Assembly: GCF_000620765.1 (NCBI RefSeq)
Contig: NZ_JIAK01000012.1
Coordinates: 1-64,000, forward strand
Reading direction: 5' to 3'
DNA from: Desulfovermiculus halophilus DSM 18834
GTDB lineage: Bacteria > Desulfobacterota > Desulfovibrionia > Desulfovibrionales > Desulfothermaceae
Length of the DNA: 64,000 nt
In this document: piece by piece, positions 1-9,160 of the stretch
Layout: the number at the start of each line of letters is the position of its first letter
Numbering within the stretch: the first letter of the stretch is position 1
Position numbers and translations under genes: made by a program
The notes under the pieces: model-generated
What the model saw: only the letters and a program-made list of their open reading frames with translations
What the model was told of the DNA's origin: nothing
The model's database searches: none

Positions 1-2
1 AA

Positions 3-409
<407 letters not shown>

Positions 410-703
410 TTATAGAATCAAGGCATCATTTTCCGGGTCATATGCAACTCCGACTCCATGGTGCTCAACTCGGCGTTGCCAATTTTTGCCCAGAAAATAG
501 AATCGTAGACTGTCTTTTTCTTCATCATATACCTGCATCAAGTGATGTCGAAATGCCGTCCACTGAGCTGGATCCACAACGCATTCAAAAACAGAATACT
601 GGACACGCTGGCCGTAATTTTCACATATTTTGGAAATCTTACGTAGTCGGTGTTTTCCATTTGGATCCTCAAAGCTTACATCATAGCTGACAAGTACCAT
701 CAT
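410..703 (-). CDS. cas2: CRISPR-associated endonuclease Cas2
   Basis: 97 aa, the normal Cas2 length. It begins with the family's ferredoxin-fold first strand MVLVSYDVS, with the metal-binding Asp at residue 8. Cas2 forms the structural core of the Cas1-Cas2 integrase that inserts new spacers. It is the last gene of the cas operon, 3 bases after the cas1 stop, and its own stop is followed by the leader. Confidence 0.95.
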   Translation of the reverse strand: MMVLVSYDVSFEDPNGKHRLRKISKICENYGQRVQYSVFECVVDPAQWTAFRHHLMQVYDEEKDSLRFYFLGKNWQRRVEHHGVGVAYDPENDALIL

Positions 704-706
704 ACA

Positions 707-1738
707 TCACTTCCAGAAAAATGGTGGATAGCCTTCAAGATCTTTCCGCAGGTAACGAGCCAATAGCCGGGCCTGAACATGAAATGCTAGGCCAAGGGGA
801 ATCTTTTCACTTAAAAAAGGATGCGTTACTTCGTCTGTTTTTCGTTTTTGCCAGGCTGTGAGCACAGTTTTGCGGGTGTTATCATCCATGAATACAGCTC
901 CGCTTTCTTTTTTCGTGAATCCTTTGGTTTCGACTTCGCCTCGATTGATGAGGGAAAGCACCAAGCGATCAGCCAAAAAGGAGCGGAACTCTTCCATCAT
1001 GTCCAGGGCGAGACCAGGCCTGCCCGGTCGATCACGATGCAGAAAGCCGACTTGAGGATCCAACCCGACGGCTTCCAGTGCTGAACGCACATCATGTGCC
1101 AAAAGGGTGTATACAAAAGACAGCAAGCAATTGACATTGTCCAAGGGCGGCCTGCGAACCCGACCATTGAAACCAAAGGCCTGTTCTTTGCTCAACACCA
1201 ATTCATCAAATACGCCGAAGTAGGTATTTGCAGCCAATCCTTCCAAACCGCGAATTTCGTCAAGACTAACCGGAGACCGCAAGCGACGGGCACAACCATC
1301 TAAAACACCAACGGCTCCCTGCACCCTTTCAACATCCACTCGATCCGAATAATCCCGCAGGCACCGCCTGAGAACAGCCCTGGAATTGGCCACTTTGCCA
1401 GCCACAACACCTCGGGCAACCCGGGCCGCAGCATCAGGATCATCAGCCTGGCGGTACTGCTCACGCCGCAAGAGGACGTTTCCGCTTTGCGGTCCGTGGA
1501 CTGCTGCCAGGTAGCGGCCCCTCTCGGTCAGAAATGAGAGTGACAATCCTTTTTCAGCGCAATGGCCCATGAGAAATGGGCTGCACAGGACATTGCCAAA
1601 GCAGACCACACCGTCCAGGACATGCACCGGAAAGCGTTTTTTCTGTCCTTCAGCCGACTTGACCACAACACACTCACCATCCTTGGACAGATAGCTGCCC
1701 TGGGATGTGATATACAGGGTATTCAGCAGCTTCTTCAC
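707..1738 (-). CDS. cas1: CRISPR-associated integrase Cas1 (type I-C)
   Basis: 343 aa from a GTG start at 1738 that overlaps the cas4 stop (GTGA). This start gives the usual I-C Cas1 N-terminus (KKLLNTLYITSQGSYLS). The longer upstream reading is only an overlap with cas4. Candidate catalytic residues are Glu166 in EGLAANTYFG, His234 in FLHRDRPG and Asp246/Glu249-250 in LALDMMEEFR. With Cas2 it integrates spacers at the leader end of the array. Translation is probably coupled to cas4. Confidence 0.96.
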   Translation of the reverse strand: MKKLLNTLYITSQGSYLSKDGECVVVKSAEGQKKRFPVHVLDGVVCFGNVLCSPFLMGHCAEKGLSLSFLTERGRYLAAVHGPQSGNVLLRREQYRQADDPDAAARVARGVVAGKVANSRAVLRRCLRDYSDRVDVERVQGAVGVLDGCARRLRSPVSLDEIRGLEGLAANTYFGVFDELVLSKEQAFGFNGRVRRPPLDNVNCLLSFVYTLLAHDVRSALEAVGLDPQVGFLHRDRPGRPGLALDMMEEFRSFLADRLVLSLINRGEVETKGFTKKESGAVFMDDNTRKTVLTAWQKRKTDEVTHPFLSEKIPLGLAFHVQARLLARYLRKDLEGYPPFFWK

Positions 1739-2364
1739 TCCTGTAATCCTTTCAAGAGATAAGTTTCCACCTTTTGCTTCTTGCCCAGTTTCGGCATGCA
1801 CGCCCGGACCAGCGAGCATCCTCGACACCTTTGTCCATATTCAGCCTGCGGGGTAACCCCATTCTTCATCAGCTCATGCATTTGCTGACAGTTTATCTGG
1901 ACAAGCTCCCGAAGTTCCTGATTAAAAACAACCTTCTCCCGTCGGCGAGGAGTACCATAAAAGATAGCCCCTTCCGGAATCTCCACATCAAGCATCTCTT
2001 CCATACATATGGCTTGGGCGCAGAGCTGAGCCCTGTCCCAGGGCTCAATCTTCGGGCTGCCCCGTTTGTATTCCACTGGAAAAGGAATACTTTTCCCGTC
2101 TGGGCCGGGCCGCATCTCCAGCACATCCGCAACCCCATACAGACCGAGGCGTTGGCTGCGGATCGGAACTGCTCTGTCTTCAGATACCTGGCCACGTTTT
2201 CCTGAATCCCCGGAATCCACCCTGGTGTGCAGTATCCGGCCTTCAGCAGTAAACCGGTTCTCCTCCCATACTTTTTCAATATGGATAAGAGCGCACTGCC
2301 GAGGGCAATACAGGAAATGCTGCAAGGCAGAGAGGGGCAGAATCTCGGCTTCTTCACCCATCAT
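1735..2364 (-). CDS. cas4: CRISPR-associated exonuclease Cas4 (type I-C)
   Basis: 209 aa, RecB-type Cas4. It has an early Cys (YCPRQCAL) and a C-terminal trio CRGCSLVRAC, which together would bind a [4Fe-4S] cluster, plus nuclease motifs GVADVLE and PVEYKRG. In type I-C, Cas4 trims pre-spacers and helps select those next to a PAM. Its ATG overlaps the stop of the preceding four-helix gene (ATGA) and its stop overlaps the cas1 GTG, so three genes in a row appear translationally coupled. Confidence 0.94.
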   Translation of the reverse strand: MMGEEAEILPLSALQHFLYCPRQCALIHIEKVWEENRFTAEGRILHTRVDSGDSGKRGQVSEDRAVPIRSQRLGLYGVADVLEMRPGPDGKSIPFPVEYKRGSPKIEPWDRAQLCAQAICMEEMLDVEIPEGAIFYGTPRRREKVVFNQELRELVQINCQQMHELMKNGVTPQAEYGQRCRGCSLVRACMPKLGKKQKVETYLLKGLQE

Positions 2365-2939
2365 TTGCCTTTCCCCTTGGATCGCGCCCGTGTCCTTGTT
2401 CTGTAGAGCCGTTCCGTGAATCCGCCTTCCTCCAGGAACTCTTTTTCCAGAGCTCGCAGCTGCTGGTCCAGGAGGAAGTTGGTCTGGTGGATAAGGCAGA
2501 TCATGGTATTGGCCGCAACCTCGGGCGGGGCATTTTCGATATAGGTCTTATATGTCGCATAGGACCTATCTTTCTTGTAGCACAGTTTGCGGACAGTCTT
2601 GGATAGCGGATTGTCCTTTCCCCACAGCGAGAGACCCCGAGTCCTCAAGAAATCCTGATAATCCTGAAGCAGCTCTTCCAGGCTGCCTCTGGCTACCCCT
2701 ACAAGCTTTAGCTCAGATTTCTTGGAAGTCCCTGAATCCATGCTGCCCTCCACAATATTCTGCTTTCCGCTGCGTGCAGCCTGGACCATTTGGTCATGGG
2801 TGCGTGAACGCCGGTCAATAAACCGGTCGCAGAACTTAACTGTGCCATCAAAAACGAGCTCTGACATCTGATAGGACTTCAGTTTTTGGTAACCGCCATG
2901 CGGTGGTACAAGCCGGGGATTCGTTTGTTCATCAGGCAC
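2361..2939 (-). CDS. Four-helix-bundle 'suffix' domain protein inside the cas operon
   Basis: 192 aa from a GTG at 2939, 7 bases after GGAGG. A TTG at 2957 is in frame but has no comparable ribosome site. The core (YQKLKSYQMSELVFDGTV, then RSRTHDQMVQAARSGKQNI, then ELKLVGVARGSLEELLQDY) matches my memory of the four-helix-bundle suffix-domain family, related to 23S rRNA intervening-sequence proteins and Avd. A basic tail (RTRTRARSKGKGK) follows. The gene lies between cas7 and cas4, starts 21 bases after the cas7 stop and overlaps cas4 by 4 bases. It is not a standard I-C component and its function is unknown. Confidence 0.85.
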   Translation of the reverse strand: MPDEQTNPRLVPPHGGYQKLKSYQMSELVFDGTVKFCDRFIDRRSRTHDQMVQAARSGKQNIVEGSMDSGTSKKSELKLVGVARGSLEELLQDYQDFLRTRGLSLWGKDNPLSKTVRKLCYKKDRSYATYKTYIENAPPEVAANTMICLIHQTNFLLDQQLRALEKEFLEEGGFTERLYRTRTRARSKGKGK

Positions 2940-2959
2940 GTGGCTACCTCCGGTCAAAC

Positions 2960-3835
2960 CTAAATCTTGTTTTCCAAGGTGACTCCTTGAGGAACACTGG
3001 CTTCATCGACCATGACCTGGTAGTCAGAAAAAGAACGGGCCGGGATATTGGGATCAGTAGCTCTCTCTACTTTGACCAGATCAAAGAGCTTGTGGGCCGG
3101 GGCGTTGCCCAACTTGGAATCGTGTTTGAAGACTACAAGGCCCCGTGCATTCATTTTGCCCCGAGCTGCGGAATGATCATGATCAAACATATTTTCCAGG
3201 GCCTGCCAGAGGAGATCGAGGTCAGCCTCGGAAAAGCCGGTCCCTTTGTCTCCATCGGCCAGATGGGCGGATATATACCCTTCAGCGCGATACAGGGCAT
3301 AGGGTATGATGTGCTTGCGGCCCATGGTTCGCTCTTTTTCCAGGTCTCGCTCATTGGTAACAGCCATCCGGGTAATGCTGACTTCAGCTGGAACAATTGG
3401 TCCAATGCTTTTAGCAAACGTGAGTTGTACAGGTCCACGAACTTGGCCGCAGTTGACTTCCGTGGTCATGACCGCACCAAATGTGCGGATATCATAAAAG
3501 TTATCACACATCCAACGTGTTACTTTTCGGGCGTCTTCCCATTTCTTGGGCAATTTCTTCTTTTCAGGCTTTAATTCCAAAGCCTTGTAGGCCATCTCAT
3601 TGGTCTGATTCAAGACTGCCTTCTCAGCTACATATATATTGAAGCCCTCATTATCGCTTTTGGCAATGTCTACAAAGTTTCGGACTTTACGCTTAAGACA
3701 CACATCTGTCACCAGACCATGACCGGTCTCCGGGTCGATACGGGGCATATTTCCAGCATCCGGGTCTCCGTTGGGGTTTCCATTTTCAACGTCAAACAGA
3801 TACACAAATTCATAGCGGTTTTGAATGGCTGTCAT
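2960..3835 (-). CDS. cas7: Type I-C Cascade backbone protein Cas7 (Csd2)
   Basis: 291 aa, typical length. The N-terminus ([19 protein letters not shown]) is the Csd2 signature, and a Gly-rich RRM-type fold continues with [18 protein letters not shown]. Multiple copies of Cas7 coat the crRNA and form the Cascade backbone. It begins 3 bases after the cas8c stop, within the effector part of the operon. Confidence 0.96.
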   Translation of the reverse strand: MTAIQNRYEFVYLFDVENGNPNGDPDAGNMPRIDPETGHGLVTDVCLKRKVRNFVDIAKSDNEGFNIYVAEKAVLNQTNEMAYKALELKPEKKKLPKKWEDARKVTRWMCDNFYDIRTFGAVMTTEVNCGQVRGPVQLTFAKSIGPIVPAEVSITRMAVTNERDLEKERTMGRKHIIPYALYRAEGYISAHLADGDKGTGFSEADLDLLWQALENMFDHDHSAARGKMNARGLVVFKHDSKLGNAPAHKLFDLVKVERATDPNIPARSFSDYQVMVDEASVPQGVTLENKI

Positions 3836-3838
3836 GTT

Positions 3839-5578
3839 TTACTCCTCTGTTTTGTCTTCGTGTTTGGTATACAGGTCCTGACGCTGATGGTAGTATCCGA
3901 GGACAAACATGCCCTGTTTCTCCAACGGCATGGTGGCTGGGAACCCCTTTTGCGGTTCCACGCTGGCCAGAATATCCTGCAGGGATTTATCTAAAGTAAC
4001 TGCCCAGCCCGGTTTTTCCTTTCGGATTTTAGCTAGCCCATGTTGAGCGTTCTTCAAAATGACCGGGAAGATTCGCCGGGGCGTAGCAGCAGCCGCACCA
4101 AAAAAACGATCACGTACCGTGGCATTTGCCCCAGGGACAGCGTCATTTTGAATGTATTCAACAATGGCAAACAGTCTTCCCAGCCTATATCCAATATCAG
4201 TATTTTCCTTGTCCAAACCCATAGCTATCTCCTTTCGTGCATTTCTGGTGAGATACGCCTTAATAATACAGGCTCGTAAATAATTGACCTGCTTGTCGGC
4301 CCGGATACGTCCCATGACCGTGGTTAAAAGTGTCCTTGGATACAGCTGATTGTGGACAATAGCCCGGACGAATTGCCCGGCCAAAAGAGGTGGAATATGC
4401 CTGGAATCACGCTGAGGAGCCAACTCTTTTAACAGCCACCATGGACGGGGATATTCAGGATCATTCTCAAAGCTGCGCTGAAGGCTAAGTGCCTTGTAGT
4501 GAGCACCGATATTTTCGGCCATTGTGCCCACAGTCCCAACATACCAAAACCGGACTGAAAGCCGGGCTGCGTTTGGTGAGAGCCCAAGCACGTAGAAAGC
4601 TGTATCTCTTTTCCCCAATTCGTGGGGATAATGGCCTTTGACTACAGCTCGTAAATGTTGTTCTATCTCCTTGGTCATATTCTGGTCTTCGGATTCTTTT
4701 CCGCCCACAGCCAAACCAAAAAAATCCTCAGCAGCCACGGGAACATCTGTCCAAAAGACAACTGTGGCATCTCCTATCTGCACCTTGCGACGGCTTCCTG
4801 AGGCAAGCAAAGTGTTCAAGGCTGTGGTATAGGCAAAGGCGGCTTGTTCAGAGGCAGGGGCATTGAGATTAGAAATCCCTTTTCCATATGATCCAAACGC
4901 AGGTGCATTAAAGGAAACCAACGCAGCCCCAGAAGACTGTGCTCCATGTACATTTTTCATTTGTGGATGTGATCGTGGTATAGGACAATATTTTTTACCT
5001 GTTATAAGACATTGCCCTCTTACTTCAGATTGGTTTTCTCTGAGATATATTTGCCAAGAATCTTTTATTTCCTGTCTTTCATGAAGAAAACCATTTTCTC
5101 CATCAAGTTCAAAGGCTATAAACCCAGTACTTAATAAATCTTTCGTAGCCCATTCCGGAATCTGGCCAAATATCCGTTGATCAATAAAACTCAAAAGCGC
5201 TTTTGCACCGACATCTTTATTAGCGTCTAATATCTCATGGTGCACTTCAGCAAAGCTATAAAATTGATTTTTATAGTAATCTTCTTTGCCATCATTATCT
5301 AATTCACATCCCAATACATATTTTGACTTATCCCACATAAAGTAGGACGGAGCATTTTTTCCTGAACGTTCTTTTGGAAGCTTTGGAACCACCGCTGGTC
5401 TTGGAAAAACTCTTCGCCCCTCAAACCGTCTCAAGTCCCTAACTTGAATCACAGCTCCGTGCTCCGATAACACCAACGAAAAAGATAACTTTTCATAGCT
5501 AAACCCAAAATCAGACACCTCTTGATCTGGATCAGCCCGCAACCGCTCATAATAATCATTGAGTGCTTGCAGTATCAT
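3839..5578 (-). CDS. cas8c: Type I-C Cascade large subunit Cas8c (Csd1)
   Basis: 579 aa, normal for Csd1. The start at 5578 (MILQALNDYYERL) overlaps the cas5 stop (ATGA); a longer reading only extends into cas5. Csd1-like stretches include PSYFMWDKSKYVLG and CLITGKKYCPIPRSHP. Cas8c recognises the PAM and the non-target strand. In type I-C an internal start in cas8c can also yield the small Cas11c subunit, which may hold here but cannot be shown from sequence alone. Confidence 0.94.
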   Translation of the reverse strand: MILQALNDYYERLRADPDQEVSDFGFSYEKLSFSLVLSEHGAVIQVRDLRRFEGRRVFPRPAVVPKLPKERSGKNAPSYFMWDKSKYVLGCELDNDGKEDYYKNQFYSFAEVHHEILDANKDVGAKALLSFIDQRIFGQIPEWATKDLLSTGFIAFELDGENGFLHERQEIKDSWQIYLRENQSEVRGQCLITGKKYCPIPRSHPQMKNVHGAQSSGAALVSFNAPAFGSYGKGISNLNAPASEQAAFAYTTALNTLLASGSRRKVQIGDATVVFWTDVPVAAEDFFGLAVGGKESEDQNMTKEIEQHLRAVVKGHYPHELGKRDTAFYVLGLSPNAARLSVRFWYVGTVGTMAENIGAHYKALSLQRSFENDPEYPRPWWLLKELAPQRDSRHIPPLLAGQFVRAIVHNQLYPRTLLTTVMGRIRADKQVNYLRACIIKAYLTRNARKEIAMGLDKENTDIGYRLGRLFAIVEYIQNDAVPGANATVRDRFFGAAAATPRRIFPVILKNAQHGLAKIRKEKPGWAVTLDKSLQDILASVEPQKGFPATMPLEKQGMFVLGYYHQRQDLYTKHEDKTEE

Positions 5579-6231
5579 TTGGCCACCGCCTTGTGATTGC
5601 GGCAATCAATAATGCCGTTTTTCATGATTGGCCGGAAAAAAATCGGAGCCATGTCTTCCTGGTAGTCAATGTCATAAAGCATCCAGCCCAGATCCCTTTC
5701 ACCAGACAGTAAAGACTCCGGGATCTGTCCCTGTACCGGCTCAAAAAAGGCGGCAAACTCCCTGCAACCCAGATATGGACGATGAAAGCACTGCCCCTTG
5801 GATGCACGTCGATTAAACATTTCCAAGTGCTTTCCGTCATTTTTATCTTCCCCATTGGTGTACTCAAAATGCGCTTCGATGATGTACTCCACATCCCTGA
5901 GCACCATGGCTGCCCGCTGCTGACGACTGTCCTCGACATTCAGCCGCAGGGGTGTTTTCCCATCTTTCATGGCTGCATTCACCCCGGTTGCTCCCTTAAT
6001 TGGAATCTTGGACTCTACTTCATTTCGCCGCACATTGTCGAAACGAATGGGTTTCATAACGTGGATCCGATCAATCACCCAGCGAATGGCTGGCTTCCAA
6101 TATATGGCCTCCAGAATGCCCCGAGCGGCCGAAGGGGTCATGACATCGTAACTGACGCGCTCTACCTTCATCTCCGGGCGAGTAAAGCAGGCATAATCCC
6201 CCCACACTCGCAACTGAACTCCTTGTGCCAC
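5575..6231 (-). CDS. cas5: Type I-C crRNA endonuclease Cas5c (Cas5d)
   Basis: 218 aa. The beginning (VQLRVWGDYACFTRPEMKV) and YDVMTPSAARGILEAIYWKP are classic Cas5d motifs. In type I-C, which lacks Cas6, Cas5 both processes the crRNA and caps its 5' handle. It follows cas3 by 27 bases and overlaps cas8c by 4 bases. Confidence 0.95.
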   Translation of the reverse strand: MAQGVQLRVWGDYACFTRPEMKVERVSYDVMTPSAARGILEAIYWKPAIRWVIDRIHVMKPIRFDNVRRNEVESKIPIKGATGVNAAMKDGKTPLRLNVEDSRQQRAAMVLRDVEYIIEAHFEYTNGEDKNDGKHLEMFNRRASKGQCFHRPYLGCREFAAFFEPVQGQIPESLLSGERDLGWMLYDIDYQEDMAPIFFRPIMKNGIIDCRNHKAVAK

Positions 6232-6258
6232 GGCTTCCTCCTTGCTGAATACTGACTA

Positions 6259-8424
6259 TCAGCAAATAAACTCCTCAGATTTTCTTGGTTCTTTTGGGAC
6301 CTTGAGACCTTGCTGGGTACTGTAAAGTTCTTTGTCGATCAACACAGGATACTGCTCATCAACAAATTCTATGGCTCCCGCCTCATCCAAGGCTTCAAGT
6401 TGATGTGCATAAATCTGGACCGTATAGTGCTGAAGTTCCCGGAGAACACCTCCTGGTGCGGCGGCAAAACGCAGCCGTTCAATCAGCTGTTCCGCCTCCT
6501 GGTTATAGGGGATGATGACCGGGCACATGATATTTTCTATCAAGCGAAACCGATTGGCTACATCCCGAAAGGCCCAGTTTAGGGGCACCTTGAATTCCTC
6601 CAGGATCTGCTTTTTGTCCAAAAGCTGCTCCTGAAGCCAGTAGGTCTCAGAGAAGAAGAACTCCACAGCCTCAGGGGCAAAAGGATCATCTCCATAATGC
6701 CGAAGGGTGCTTTGGGCACTTCCAGCAGCTTGCCTAAAGGCTGAAGCCAGCCCTTCCTCAGGAGTAAACACTGTCACTCTGCCTAAATCCTTTAGCTCAG
6801 CCTCGCGGTTGCAGCGTCCTGCCGCCTGGGCAATGGAGTCCAGGCCAGCCATTTCACGAATCACTTCCGGAAAGCTCACATCCACGCCGGCTTCCACTAA
6901 CTGGGTGCTCACCACTCGGCATGGTCCACCAGCCCTTAACGCTTCTCTGATCTCTTTCAGCTCTTGCGATCTATGAGCCGGGCACATCAAAGCACTTAGA
7001 TGCCGCGCTCCAGGTTCCCTATGCACCAGGTCAAACAAGTCACTGGCCCGGGTCCGGGTATTGACGATGCACAACACCTGCTCTTTGTCCCGGATCAATT
7101 CGGCCACGTCTTCAAGGGCCAGGGTTCCGGCATCCTCAAGTCGAGTGCGCAAAAACTCCTGGTGCATTCTCTTGGGGTCCGGGGCTATTTCCCGTACTCC
7201 CGCCAGACCATGCTTGAACTCATCACGCTTTTTCAATGCCGGCTGGGTGGCAGTACACAGCACAACGCTAGCCTGATAATTCTCTGTCAATTCCTCCAAG
7301 GCACGCAGGCAGGGCTTGAGATATTCAACAGGCAACATTTGGGCTTCATCCAGAATGATTACCGATCCTGCCATATTATGCAGCTTCCGGCATCTGGAGG
7401 TCTTGGATGCGTACAGTGACTCAAAAAACTGGACATTGGTGGTCACCACTACCGGGGCATCCCAGTTCTCACAGGCCAAGCGATGCCTCAAACCCGCCCC
7501 GAATTGGTCCCTGTCTTCCGGCAGCGAACGCTGATCAAAATTGCTGTGATGCTCAACAATTGCATCAGGTGGGAAAATATCCCGAAACACCTTGGCATTT
7601 TGTTCAATAATCGAAGTATAAGGAATAACATAGATAATACGACGATGACCATACTTTTGGGCGTGCTCCAGTGCAAAGGCCATGGAACTCAGCGTCTTGC
7701 CCCCTCCAGTGGGCACAGTGAGAGTGAACAGCCCAGGTTCAAGGTCTGCATTTTCCCGGCACAGGTCCAAAATATCCCTGCGTAATTGATTGATTCGTCC
7801 CTGCGAATCAAAACCGGCAAGCTTGGCATTCAGGGAGTGGAGCAATTTTACCAGCGGTGGGCCGGAAGATCTGGCCGCATATCTTTCCGGATCCATGAAT
7901 CGTTCAGTATCTAAGAAATCAGCGTCCACAAGGGCGGAAAAGAGCATGCGGGTAAAAAAGGCAATCTGGAAGGCATTTTTCGGCTGAAAAGGCAATGCGC
8001 TTGGCAATGAAATATCCTGGAAGGGGTCGGGAGTCTCTTCCGGCAATGAGCTGGCCTGTTCCAGGAGATCCCTGAGAGATATGCTGTTGTCCGTCTGGGA
8101 GTGCCCGTAATTGGGAAGTCCGCCGTGATGTCCAGCAATGCAATAGCTCAGGAGTTTTCCGGGTTGCCCCCACGACTCCCATGCCAACTTGGCCCCTACA
8201 CCTTTGTGGTCCACCCTGCGACTGGACTGCTTGACCAGTTTATCCTGAAACTTTAGTCGATATTTGCCAACATCGTGGGCTTTCCCAAGGGGGCGCCCCC
8301 AGTCCGAAGCATTAAAAGCCAAAGCATGCCTGGCTGTCAGTTCAGCAACCTTTTCAAGATGATCTTCAAGCAACTGCCATTCACTGGGAGGACTACCTTC
8401 AAGTGTATGTGCATAGTACGTCAT
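6259..8424 (-). CDS. cas3: CRISPR-associated helicase-nuclease Cas3
   Basis: 721 aa. N-terminal HD nuclease: His6, His50-Asp51 in GKAHDVGK, His99-His100 in AGHHGG, and Asp167 in LVDADF. SF2 helicase: Walker A VPTGGGKT at 237-244, DEAQ at 359-362, CTATQP, and QLVEAGVDVSFP with the QAAGRCNRE arginine-finger motif. Cas3 is recruited by Cascade to nick and degrade target DNA. All motifs look intact, so interference should be functional. Confidence 0.96.
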   Translation of the reverse strand: MTYYAHTLEGSPPSEWQLLEDHLEKVAELTARHALAFNASDWGRPLGKAHDVGKYRLKFQDKLVKQSSRRVDHKGVGAKLAWESWGQPGKLLSYCIAGHHGGLPNYGHSQTDNSISLRDLLEQASSLPEETPDPFQDISLPSALPFQPKNAFQIAFFTRMLFSALVDADFLDTERFMDPERYAARSSGPPLVKLLHSLNAKLAGFDSQGRINQLRRDILDLCRENADLEPGLFTLTVPTGGGKTLSSMAFALEHAQKYGHRRIIYVIPYTSIIEQNAKVFRDIFPPDAIVEHHSNFDQRSLPEDRDQFGAGLRHRLACENWDAPVVVTTNVQFFESLYASKTSRCRKLHNMAGSVIILDEAQMLPVEYLKPCLRALEELTENYQASVVLCTATQPALKKRDEFKHGLAGVREIAPDPKRMHQEFLRTRLEDAGTLALEDVAELIRDKEQVLCIVNTRTRASDLFDLVHREPGARHLSALMCPAHRSQELKEIREALRAGGPCRVVSTQLVEAGVDVSFPEVIREMAGLDSIAQAAGRCNREAELKDLGRVTVFTPEEGLASAFRQAAGSAQSTLRHYGDDPFAPEAVEFFFSETYWLQEQLLDKKQILEEFKVPLNWAFRDVANRFRLIENIMCPVIIPYNQEAEQLIERLRFAAAPGGVLRELQHYTVQIYAHQLEALDEAGAIEFVDEQYPVLIDKELYSTQQGLKVPKEPRKSEEFIC

Positions 8425-8475
8425 TTGGCCCTCATGATTGGCTTACTTTATCTGAACATTGGCGTGATATATTCT

Positions 8476-8967
8476 TCACCCCTTCCTCCGCAGCGGATGC
8501 CCAGCAGGCAGTTTCTCCAGAAGCTCCTGCCGGAAGTCGGCCTGCTCTTTCCTGGCTTGGTAGCCCTTCCTGGATTTCTCATTCAGATGCCTCTGACCTT
8601 TGATCTCCGAGTTCTGCAAATGATCGGCCCAGGCCCTGAGCTGGCGGGAGCAGCTCTCGGCTGTGGATCTCAAATTTGAGATTTGAGATTTGAAATTGCT
8701 GAAAGCAGCTCGGCGTTCCAGAAAGCAGAGCATGGAGCGGACCTCTCCGGCAGAGCCCCTGGCGATATACAAAAACGCGAGCAGCTCATTTGTGGTCCCC
8801 CGTTCAAAACCCTCGGCGATATTGTTGAGTACAGACAAAGCGGCCCTCTCGATCTGATCCCGCAGGCTCCAGCCGCCTTTCCACTCCCTGCTCTCGGTCA
8901 TGGTGTACAGTTCGTCTGCTTTTTTGGCGTCAACATATCGACACTCACTTTGTCCTGCAAGGGGCAA
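8476..8967 (-). CDS. S23-type four-helix-bundle protein upstream of cas3
   Basis: Up to 163 aa. The core (LRDQIERAALSVLNNIAEGFERG, then FLYIARGSAGEVRSML) is the S23/intervening-sequence protein fold. The open frame begins at TTG 8967, and I see no strong start or ribosome site. The first helix looks shortened, so the true start is uncertain (an ATG lies at MTESREW). The C-terminal third contains a short near-repeat (FKSQISNLR, from AT-rich DNA at 8670-8695) and a basic tail. It ends 51 bases before cas3 on the same strand. Possibly a decayed relative of the gene between cas7 and cas4. Confidence 0.65.
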   Translation of the reverse strand: MPLAGQSECRYVDAKKADELYTMTESREWKGGWSLRDQIERAALSVLNNIAEGFERGTTNELLAFLYIARGSAGEVRSMLCFLERRAAFSNFKSQISNLRSTAESCSRQLRAWADHLQNSEIKGQRHLNEKSRKGYQARKEQADFRQELLEKLPAGHPLRRKG

Positions 8968-9160
8968 GCAATATTTTTTTCATTGCTCTCGGAGCGGATC
9001 AGAATCTCCATGGATTCGATGCGGCTTCACCCGGGAGTCTCGATTGACTGGAAGACTGGGAGGGCATAGGTTGATGCCCATTATGGAAGGAGTGCACCCT
9101 GCGCCAGATCGCACGACGTGATATGGAAATGCTTGTCCAACCCGTGCCAGGAGCCGGCCA

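Noticed and set aside
2361-8967. A diversity-generating retroelement or retron, because of the Avd-like four-helix-bundle proteins
   Set aside because: No reverse transcriptase motif and no template/variable repeat was found in the window.
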